Assembly: GCA_030272585.1 (NCBI GenBank)
Contig: BSYQ01000013.1
Location: 1,488,001-1,552,000 of the forward strand
Source: Bryopsis sp. KO-2023
Taxonomy: Eukaryota; Chlorophyta; Ulvophyceae; Bryopsidales; Bryopsidaceae
Reading direction: 5' to 3'
DNA: 64,000 nt
Shown: positions 27,262 to 36,800 of the stretch, one piece after another
Numbering within the stretch: position 1 is the stretch's first letter
Layout: every line of letters starts with the position of its first letter
Made by a program: the position numbers and the translations under genes
Notes under the pieces: model-generated
What the model was told of the DNA's origin: nothing
The model's input: the letters and a program-made list of their open reading frames with translations, nothing else
Databases searched by the model: none

Positions 27262-29759
27262 TTACTTTGAATATGTCCAGTTTTTCCACACATATAGCAT
27301 TTAGGATTTGCGCCTCCACCTCCACGTCCTTGATTCCTGCCACCACCTCGTCCGCGACCTCGGCCACCACCCCTTCCCCGACCTCGACCTTGGCCAATGT
27401 TTTGTGCCTGGTCTGGCTGAGGTTGCTGTTGGCCACCCATCTGGTTTGCCTTATCAGTCTGGGGTTGGTTTTGCTTTTTATTTTGGCCTCGGCCTTTACC
27501 TCCGCGCCACCGTCCGCGGCCACGAAAGTTTCCTCCTCCGGATGAGGCAATAGCATCAAGACGAGCCGCCGTCTGGATCGCCAACTCAATGCCGTGCGGC
27601 ACTTGAGCCACAGTTTGTTGTTTGATATGGAACTTTAACCCGTCCACGAAGAAGAAGTATTGTTCTTCATCTGTCATGTTGGGAATCCTCAGCACTTGTT
27701 CTCGGAAAGCAACAATGTACTGATGCACTGACCCAGTCTGTTTCAGGTTCCGTAAGGAGCGCCTGGCTACATCAGACATTCTGGTGGGTTCAAATGCTTG
27801 GACCAGTTCCTCAACAAACTCAATCCAATTTGTGATTGGATGTCTTTTTCCTTCCCTTGTACGCAGATCCTGGACGTTTCGCCACTGAGCAGTAGCTCCG
27901 GTCAGGTTACTGCGGAAGAGCCTGAACCATACGCTCTCATCGATGTCCAAAGTCTGGCAATAGACCGTCATTTCTAGTTGCCAATCTCTGATCCATCGCT
28001 GACCATCACCTGAGAAGGCCTTTGGGAAAGGAATACGAACGGATGACGGAATCCGTCCGTGGCGATCTTGCGGAGCAGCAAAGCCTTGGTTAGGGTCTGG
28101 AGGACCCCCACCTCCACCTCCGCCACCTCCACCTGGGTGGTACGGCCATCCACCACCCCCACCTCCACCTGGTCCGGAAAGGAAAGATCCCCCTCCACTT
28201 CCAGGTGGTCCTCCTCCGCCTCCGCCTCCACCCCCAGGTCCACCTCCGGGTCCCCCTCCACCACCACCAGATCGATTTCCACCCTGTGGCTGGCTTGATG
28301 GAGTTGAGGGATAAGAACCCCACCCGTAATACGGGTTGCTCGCGGAAGGTGCTCCGTATTGGTTTACGGATTGTCCCAAACTTGGTTGGGTGCCTGGTTG
28401 GTTTCCTGGTTGCATACCAGGTTGGGTGTTAAGAGCCGGGATTGGATAGAAGACAGACAGCGGAACTGTCGTCAGTGGTTGTGTTAACATGGATGTCGTT
28501 GGTGGTAACACACTCGTTACAGGGGCACTAAGTATGGGTCTGGCTGTGCCAAGTTGACCCGCTTGGCCGAATGGTGCGCCCATTGCCATAGTTTGTGGCG
28601 GCGCAAGACTCCATGCCGTCCGTGTTCTTGGGGATGTAAATAAACCCCAGGAAGATGGAGAACCTCCACCCACGGAGTCTGCGACAGTTGTCGATGGGCT
28701 GCGACCACCCAATCCTCCTAATGTGGTTAGACCAGTAAAAGTACTCAGATCCGGAACAGGTGGTACCGGAAATGGGATACTGGTGAGAGGAGTGGATGAC
28801 ACAAAAGGAACGCTTGTGGCTGCAGCTGTCGTGGCCGGCAAAGTGACCGTGCCAGTTCCTGCTCCCATCATACCCACTACAGGGTCCTGAGCCGGGACTC
28901 GAACTTTCTCCCGTTTTTTCCACGCACTCAGTGTTTCTTTGAACTTAGAATCAACATACTTGGATAGATTACTTTCCAAAGTCTGCTGTTTCTCTGTCGC
29001 GTCTGATAGAAATTTCTCCATCAGTTGCATCGACCTGTGTCCTCCTGCAGTGTCATCAGAACTCACACTGCCTCGTTCCGCTCTTCTTTGTTTGCGTTGT
29101 TCTTCGGCTTGGTGTAAGTCCCGCAACACTTTTAGGCTCTGGCTTACCAAGCCTGAGAGTGTGTCTAGCTGGCCTTGGTGGTCGACTTGCTCGCACCGAG
29201 ACTCATCAGTAGTCCGAGCTAGGTTATCCAGCGTTGTCTGCTGTAGGCGCATACCTTCAGCAACTTTTGTCAGAGAGGCTTGCAGAGACAGAATTTGTTT
29301 CTCCCTGAGCGCATTGGTCTGATCAACAGCTTCAGCTTGGGTACGGGCTGATTCCTGCAGTCGATCGAGTCGCTCTTGCAGAATAGCCTCGTTATCATAT
29401 TTACCCAACAGATTTCTGTCGATCCGCTCTGTGGACTTTATATTCTGTTCCAGCAATTTGTGCTGGTGGTCTAACAATTTCTGTTGTCTTTCTATAGACT
29501 CAGTATTTTGTTTGACCAGCTTCTGGGCCTCCTTCCTGACATAGAGCACGAACTGCTCATATTCCTCTTTCAGGTCGCCTTTTAAGGTCGACCCTGCACG
29601 CTGAACCTGCTCGTGAACTTGTCCTTCCAGGTTTTGTGCGACCTCTTGCACATTCGAGGAGACAGCGGCATACACAGCGGCGGTTTGTTTGGGGTTTCTT
29701 TTTCTTCTAGTTCGACCGTTTTCTTTCTTTCTTTCTAGGGTTGTGACGGGTGTGGACAC
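27210..29759 (-). CDS. gag: G0 Gag, without a visible ATG
   Basis: An open frame of 849 codons. Long coiled-coil N-terminal half (about residues 30-260), the conserved MMGAGTGTV motif, NPYYGWGSYP, a Gly-rich/Pro linker, a capsid-type domain (FPKAFSGDGQRWIRDWQ onward), an RG-rich part and one CCHC knuckle, CYMCGKTGHIQSKC. The first codon listed is GTG, the frame upstream meets TAG before any ATG, and the apparent start lies inside an 84-bp inverted repeat. The original 5' end of gag was probably replaced by rearrangement. The shift heptamer GTTAAAC lies at 27231-27225, six codons before the stop. Confidence 0.85.
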   Translation of the reverse strand: MSTPVTTLERKKENGRTRRKRNPKQTAAVYAAVSSNVQEVAQNLEGQVHEQVQRAGSTLKGDLKEEYEQFVLYVRKEAQKLVKQNTESIERQQKLLDHQHKLLEQNIKSTERIDRNLLGKYDNEAILQERLDRLQESARTQAEAVDQTNALREKQILSLQASLTKVAEGMRLQQTTLDNLARTTDESRCEQVDHQGQLDTLSGLVSQSLKVLRDLHQAEEQRKQRRAERGSVSSDDTAGGHRSMQLMEKFLSDATEKQQTLESNLSKYVDSKFKETLSAWKKREKVRVPAQDPVVGMMGAGTGTVTLPATTAAATSVPFVSSTPLTSIPFPVPPVPDLSTFTGLTTLGGLGGRSPSTTVADSVGGGSPSSWGLFTSPRTRTAWSLAPPQTMAMGAPFGQAGQLGTARPILSAPVTSVLPPTTSMLTQPLTTVPLSVFYPIPALNTQPGMQPGNQPGTQPSLGQSVNQYGAPSASNPYYGWGSYPSTPSSQPQGGNRSGGGGGGPGGGPGGGGGGGGGPPGSGGGSFLSGPGGGGGGGWPYHPGGGGGGGGGGPPDPNQGFAAPQDRHGRIPSSVRIPFPKAFSGDGQRWIRDWQLEMTVYCQTLDIDESVWFRLFRSNLTGATAQWRNVQDLRTREGKRHPITNWIEFVEELVQAFEPTRMSDVARRSLRNLKQTGSVHQYIVAFREQVLRIPNMTDEEQYFFFVDGLKFHIKQQTVAQVPHGIELAIQTAARLDAIASSGGGNFRGRGRWRGGKGRGQNKKQNQPQTDKANQMGGQQQPQPDQAQNIGQGRGRGRGGGRGRGRGGGRNQGRGGGGANPKCYMCGKTGHIQSKCPEGEKFKKWLNEKAG
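27225..27231 (-). promoter_or_regulatory. G0 putative -1 frameshift site
   Basis: GTTAAAC in the gag frame as G TTA AAC, just before the gag stop, with pol open in the -1 frame. The same position holds GTTAAAC in G3 (61758-61752), GATAAAC in G1 (15666-15672) and GCTAAAA in G2 (48461-48455). Confidence 0.55.
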
Positions 29760-29765
29760 CCTCTC
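29682..29765 (-). repeat. 84-bp inverted repeat, right copy (G0)
   Basis: An exact reverse complement of 10888-10971. It overlies the first codons of the gag frame. Confidence 0.9.
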
Positions 29766-29876
29766 ACGCCCCTTGGAACTAACGAGTTCCAGATCTGTGG
29801 GATTTAGTAATCCCTAGGGTCAGATCTTTGGGGGGGTTGCGCGAGTTCGCCTGTGGAGTGCGCCTGGCCTCGACCA

Positions 29877-29888
29877 GCTCCGAAACCA
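29877..29888 (-). promoter_or_regulatory. G0 primer-binding site
   Basis: TGGTTTCGGAGC on the minus strand, two bases inside the 5' LTR, identical to the sites of G1 and G2. Confidence 0.7.
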
Positions 29889-29890
29889 AA

Positions 29891-29930
29891 TGATAAGGGG
29901 GTCTAGGACCCCGAGACACAAGCACACACA

Positions 29931-29967
<37 letters not shown>

Positions 29968-30070
29968 TCACTGGGAAGATTAATTTTTACAGGAGGGCCC
30001 CCCTGCCCTACAAACCCTGTCGTACTCCCAATTGTACTACATAACACCCCAAACCCGAGTACTACTATCA
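29891..30070 (-). repeat. G0 5' LTR
   Basis: 180 bp, partner of 10698-10869, followed by the target duplication ATAAA. Confidence 0.92.
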
Positions 30071-30891
30071 ATAAACACCGCACATGAGATCAACGCCGCA
30101 CAGAGATCTGTGCGGGGTGACCATAAAAAGAGGGAATTTTCTTAAAACAAAAACACACACAAGTGCCCACAGTCCCCGAATCCCAAGCAACCCATCTGTC
30201 CATCCAAACCCACAAGGTTTAATAGCCCAAACACCATCCACACAATGTACCCCGCACAGAAGTCCACAACCCCGGCCCACACAGCCACATGCCCCGCACA
30301 AACACCGCGAAGAAAAAGAAGGAAGATCTTTTTACTCTTTCACTTGCTCTTTCGAGCAGTTTTCGGGGTTTTGGGGGAAATTCATTCAAAAAAACACACA
30401 CAGAGTTGTGCCCACAGTCTCCGAATCCCAAGCAACTCATCCGTTCATTGAAACCCGCAAGGTTTAATAACCCACAATATCATCAGAAAAAACTATAAGT
30501 GCACGCACGTTAGTCGGAATAAAAAAAGGCCGCAGAGGGCTGTGTGCGGCGTTCCGACTCCGCACGATACGCATTCATAACAATACCAAACAAGAAAACC
30601 CAGTCCCCGAAGCTCAAAAAAACCTTGACGTTCATCCAAATCGATCAACTTCGGCTAATCTTGCCATGTCGAACCAAAAATGCCACACAAAAAAAAAACA
30701 GGAAAACCACCACCACCGCACAGAAACCTCAACAGCCACGCACACAAACCCATACACCCCGCACAGACCTACTTTCTTCGGAACGAGCGACGTTTTGGGG
30801 ACGGCGAACGTTCCTCCTCGGCCACAAAACAACAACCCCGCACACACGCACACGCACCCCGCACACACGCGCGTAAACCCCGCACCGCCGT
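30071..30891. repeat. T1 internal non-coding DNA with T1 motifs
   Basis: T1 sequence between G0 and the end of the accessory gene. It has about eight copies of CCCCGCACA and relatives, one palindromic pair (about 30091-30117) and two related blocks (about 30140-30220 and 30380-30470) sharing the phrase CCCACAGTC(C/T)CCGAATCCCAAGC. No gene seen. Confidence 0.6.
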
Positions 30892-33800
30892 TTACTTCTT
30901 GCGCGACGACCTGCGTTTTTTTGGTGAATCTTCCTTCGCCTTCTTGGACCTCCGCATTTTCTCGGCCTTTTCCAGAGCCTTCTGCCTGATGGACTTCTTC
31001 CCACTTTCGTACAACTGAGCCCTGTCCAGAGATAGGACTTGGGCCGATTTTTTGGTCCGGCTCCGGTCCGGTCCGGTTACGGTCGGGTTACGGTCACCGT
31101 ACTACGGCCGTAACTCCGTACCGTAACCGGACTTGTTTACTCCGGTTACGGTCCGGCTGATTTACGGTTGGTTACGGTCCTGGTTACGGTGGTTTTTTAT
31201 GGTTTACGGTTTTACGGGTTACGGTGTTACGGTCAGAATTTACGGTGGTCCGGTGGGTCAATTACGGTGTTACGGTCAGTCTTTTACGGTTGTTTTTACG
31301 GTCCGTAGTGCACCGTAGTTGCCAAAGTACGGTACGGGATGTACGGAGTCATTACGGGTCACTACGGTTGCTACGGTCACACCTGATACAGGGAGAAACA
31401 TCCACAGAGTGGTTGTAAAACCATTTATATTTGTTCCCACCCAGCCCAACATCCCACAGAGTCCCAACAGGTCATGAACCCACAGAGTCACAACCATTAA
31501 CTCAAATGATCCCACCCATCAACCCACAGAATCCCAACTGTTTATCAACCCACAGTATCCCAACAGCCCATCAACCCACATAATCCCAACAGCCCATAAA
31601 CCCACAGAGTCCCAACAGCCCAAAAACCCACAGAGTCCCAACAGGTCATGAACCCACAGAGTCACAACCATTAACTCACATGATCCCACCCATCAACCCA
31701 CAGAATCCCAACAGCCCATCAACCCACAGTATCCCAACAGCCCATCAACCCACAGAGTCCCAACAGCCCATCAACCCACAGAGTCACAACCATTAACTCA
31801 CATGATCCCACCCATCAACCCACAGAATCCCAACTGTTTATAAACCCACAGTATCCCAACAGCCCATCAACCCACATAATCCCAACAGCCCATCAACCCA
31901 CAGAGTCACAACCATTAACTCACATGATCCCACCCATCAACCCACAGAATCCCAACTGTTTATAAACCCACAGTATCCCAACAGCCCATCAACCCACATA
32001 ATCCCAACAGCCCATCAACCCACAGAGTCACAACCATTAACATCCCATCGGATGATTCATTTTGATTCTATTTTTTTTTTGGTTTTCCCCCCCCCTTCCC
32101 CCCCCTTCCCCCCCCTTCCCCCCCCTTCCCCCCCCTCCCCCCTTTCCCCATTGAATCACCCCCCCCCTCCAATCAACCCCGCTCTTCACACCAGCCCGAT
32201 AAAAGTGAAAGCTCGGTGACGTGATCATCGGATAACCGTGACCTTCTAGAACGCACTATGTGTCCCAGTTTTGAGAACGCACGCTCACTAGCAGCTGAGC
32301 TGCTTGGGACAGCAAGATACCGACGAGCCAACTCACTGACTATCGGAAGTCGACTTTTATTTTCCCGCCACCACACCAGGGGTTCACTACACTTGCCCAT
32401 ATTCTGTCTCTCACCCAGAAATCTGTCTATTTCATGCAAAGCCAAGGTCCTGTCACCCCCACCACCACCGTCATCGCTGTCATCGCTGCACAAGACTGTG
32501 CTTATGTTCCCTTTTCTTTTTTTGGTTTGTGTGGCTTGGACGGTGATCTCCCCCTTCTCGATCAGATCACGTGCATGATCCGAAAGCAGTATCCTGAGGT
32601 GCCTCAGCATGGAGGACTTGTGGAAGAGGAGTCTCTCAGGGCCAAACCGGAGCATCCCCTGGGGAGCAGGAAAATCAGCTTGGTTGTCGGGCAGCAGTTG
32701 CAAAAACAGGTACGCTTCTTCGAGGGATCGCCACCGCACTGACACATCCATAAGAGCGCACAACATCCAGGCCAGCCCGAGCTGCGGGTCGCTCCATTCC
32801 TTCTCCAGCTTGTCCACCATGGCATACACAATTGGCGACAGCGCCTGGATGTTCGGTGGGGGGGATCTCCCCTCCTTCACGGCCTCCACATTTGTTCTGA
32901 TCCAGTCTTTCCAAAAACTGTGGATCCTCGCGAACGTCAGGACCACCCTCCCGCTTGTCACTGTTTTCGATGCCTCCAATCTAAAACAAGACATCACATT
33001 GAATGAATACTTGATAAATAACGGGCTGCAGTTCAGTTTGTTATTCCCTGTTTTTTCTTTTCTCGTTTTGTTCACACTACTTGAAAAATCATACATCTTC
33101 TCAATAATCAAGTTTTTTGTTTGGTTTTTTTTCTGCAATGTTGTACTTACAGGTGTGTGGCATCCCTCGCAACTTTCAGCAACTCCAACAGGCTCTCCAG
33201 CAGCGTCCACTGCCGTGGTGTTATTTCACGGTGCTCATCCCCCTCCCCATGTTGCTCAGCTAGCAATCGATCGATTGCTGGCCTGAGCCTCACGGCTCTC
33301 TGGAGCATGATGAAGGTGCTGTTCCACCGTGTGCTCACGATCGTGGGGAGTTGCAGCACCCTAGGTTTTCTTGGTGGGGGTGCCGGCTGCGATGATGGTG
33401 CACCAGACTGTTGCGAAGGGCCACCAGCCTGTTGAGAAGGGCCAACCACTTCCACATCCATGGTCTCTGCCGTGCCCTCTCCCTGCAGATCACACAACAC
33501 TTGTCACCTCACAGACATGCATTGAAATCGATTGGAACACAACATGTCAATGATAGTGAAAATTTGTTGGACCGTAAAAAACCGTAAAAAACCGTAAACA
33601 CCGTAAAACACCGTAAACACCGTAAACACCGTAAAAAAACCGTAGAAAACCGTAAAAAACCCGTAAAACACCCGTAAAACACCCGTAAAAAACCGTAAAA
33701 CACCGTAAAACACCGTAAAAAACCGGAAAAAACCGGAACCGGACCAAAATTTTGGAAAAAAAAATACAACTCAATAATCACCTGTGATGTCAGATCTTCC

Positions 33801-36800
33801 ACAGCAGCAGCAGCAGCAGCAGCTGCAGCAATATCATCAAGATCCTGACTGGTGGGACCCTGCAGCCAAACAACACCCAAAACAAGCCATTTAGATGTCA
33901 GAAAAAATTCAACTTATAACAAGAAGCAAGCAGCAACACAGAAAAAGGGAAGTGAATGGAAGCAACAGAAAATAAAGGAGAGTTTATCCACCTGTGGCGC
34001 CATATCCTGTGCATCCTCCAGCGAGTCCTCGCTTTCCTCCTCCCCGAGGTCCGCCGGCATGTACTCCACCTCCCCCCCCTCCCCCCCTTCCCCCCCTTCC
34101 CCCCTTTCCCACATCTCTACCTGAGCCTGACTGAACTTAGTTTTAAAAGTAGAGGAGCGCCGTACATGGGCTGCTACCCCTTTCAACACATCTATTGCCT
34201 CTAGTAGTAAGGCCGTGTGTTTATTGACCCTCCCAATAACGCCTATATGCCCTAAGCCCAGCTGCACCACATTGTGGAGCATGTGCAAGGAGCACCTGAG
34301 CCAGTCAAATTCTAATTCTTCTTGAAGGGCCTTCCTAATATTCGATCCACAATCTGAAATTATGGTCGGCCTCATTTCTCCTAACTGAGCTGACCCCCCA
34401 AAGTACCCCTGAAGCAGTTTTGGAATTTCCACCGAAAGAACCTCTGCGGTTATGCTTGTATACTCTAACCTATGCGATCCTAATGTCCTAGTCTGCAAAA
34501 CCCACTCTGTATCTACCCAGCTGCATGTGAATGTTATATATTCACATGAAGTCCTACTCTTCCACAGGTCGGTCGTAAAAGCGGTTACCTTCCATGGGAC
34601 GGACCTCGTCAACCTTTCCATCTCGCTCTTGTAGACAGAACTGATCTCGCGCTTTATGGTTTTGGGATCCACTTTTGGGCATTTGGGTTCAAGCACCCTG
34701 GCGAACTCGAGGAAGGCTGGAGTGCATGGAGTCCCAAAAGGAAGGGAGTCCCTCGCCACCCACTTTGCCGCTTCCCTGACGAACCTCTTGTATCCGGCAC
34801 TGCCGGCTTGGTAGCGCACATTCTGTACATCACACATGCACATCAGCACCACATGCAGTCCCCCAAAATTCAGGCTGGAAATTCCAGCATCCAGCAACAC
34901 AACAACACATGCAGTCCCCCAAAATTCAGGCTGGAAATTCCAGCATCCAGCAACACAACAACACATGCAGTCCCCCAAAATTCAGGCTGGAAATTCCAGC
35001 ATCCAGCAACACAACAACACATGCAGTCCCCCAAAAATCAGGCTGGAAATTCCAGCATCCAACAACACAACAACACATGCATTAACATCACAAGCAATCA
35101 CAAACCTACCCGGTGTAGAGACTTGGATATCAGCGTCTCGGATGGGTCCTCGCTTGACTTCCCCCCCTTTCCTGGCTTCAAATGGCCTGCTGCTGCCATT
35201 TTCGACGTCCATTCTTCTAATGGGAAGTCCTTCCCATCCTTCGCAGCATCATCGATCCACCCCTTGGCAGTGGTGAGGACATCATGGTCTTTCACACCAT
35301 GCCTCCCAGAGCAGTGGGACTTGAGGCCACTGTAGGACCCCTTGGCTGCAGACATCCACACCAAAATAAAAAACTACTCCAGAAATATTAACCCAGAAAA
35401 AGAAAAAAAAAAAAAATACAAAATACTTACACCAAGAGCACATGTGTCCGCACAGCAAACACTTCAGCTTGACCAGCCTGTCCTCTTTTTTCTTCCCCTT
35501 TTCTCCTTTTACATAGGCCTCCCACGAGCCGTCGTCGAGCTGCACCACCAGGGTCGCCAGCGGTGCGTAGTCGACAGGACGCAACCCCGCATCCTTTCTG
35601 ACCTCGCCCATCAACTGAACATCCGACGTCGCCGACATACTGAACACACTCCGGAAAAAAACGAAAACACACCGCGAGACAGTAGAAAACCAAAGGAGAA
35701 ACTAGCGATGGGAGAGTGGCTAGGTTATAAGGGAGGTTGCGTACGACGGGACAGCTTCCCACCGTAACTCCTCTTTACGGTGGAACGGACTCCGGTTTGC
35801 GGTTTACGGTGTTACGGTCACGTGATTACGGCGCTACGGTGGATGATTTACGGTGCTACGGTTGTTGATTTACGGTGAGTTTACGGCATGCTCCGGTGTA
35901 CGGTGATAACCGAACCGTAAATCCGTCATTTCATGCTCCGGACCGCCGTAATGACGCCGTAGTACTACGGATAACATTTACGGTGGTCCGGTTCCGAGCA
36001 CGAAAACCACTCCGGTCCGGACCGGAGTGACCGTAACCGTAAGTGACCGGAGTGAGGTTACGGTACGGTTTACGGTACCGTAACCGTAAAGTCCTATCTC
36101 TGGCCCTGTCCCTCTTTTTTTTGGGCGGTTCATCCTCCCCCGCACTTGACTCGTAGTCGGGTTCGACATCGTCATCGACGTCCTGTGCGGGGTCCATGGG
36201 ATCTTGTGCGGGGCTGTCGTCATCGTCTTCAGCGCCGGATCCTGTGGGCGCATCCTCGGCAACTGGTGCTGGAAGACCGGAAAGCGCTGCCTGGGCACTG
36301 TCGGAGAAAGGTCCTGAGGCACCGGAGGCACCGGAGGGACCACCGGTGTCATGACTTCCGGATACCTCTTCTGGGTCGCACACACTAGTTTTAGCCCCGC
36401 ACACACACAGATGAACCCCGCACACCAGAACATCAACAAACAGGTTAAAAACACTGACTTTTTGAACCACGCACAGAAGTCCTTGGACCCCGCACAACAC
36501 AGGAAAATAAAATATTTCAAAACCCAATGAATTCCTCACCTGGAGCCAGTGGAGGCGGCTGCAGTACACGGGGCACGGTTCGCTCCATCGGCTGCTTCCC
36601 ACGGGCGATGTCCTCCGGGGTCTCCTCGGGTGGTGGTTGACGGACCTGCGCGCACACGAGAAATCAGTCAGCGCACGGAGTATCTTAAGCCCCGCACAGA
36701 AGACCTTACACCCCGCACAGATACCGAAACAGCAACACTTAACGGAACACGCACAAAGACAATCGAGGCCCGCACAGACGAATTACTAAAAACCACGCAC

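Larger units (their letters stand above)
10698..30070 (-). mobile_element. G0: Ty3/gypsy chromovirus with ORF3, containing nested G1
   Basis: Bounded by LTRs 10698-10869 and 29891-30070, with a 5-bp target duplication ATAAA (10693-10697 and 30071-30075). Read on the minus strand the order is LTR, primer site, gag, pol, ORF3, polypurine tract, LTR. G1 (12568-22178) is inserted in ORF3. Defects visible: an in-frame stop in pol (23548-23550), the G1 insertion, and no ATG for gag. Confidence 0.93.
31027..36102 (-). mobile_element. Complete hAT transposon
   Basis: 5076 bp with 14-bp terminal inverted repeats (CAGAGATAGGACTT at 31027-31040, reverse complement at 36089-36102) and an exact 8-bp target duplication GCCCTGTC (31019-31026 and 36103-36110), the hallmark length for hAT. 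It carries one intact six-exon transposase gene on the minus strand and TTACGG-rich subterminal zones. Inserted in the last exon of the T1 accessory gene. Confidence 0.95.
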
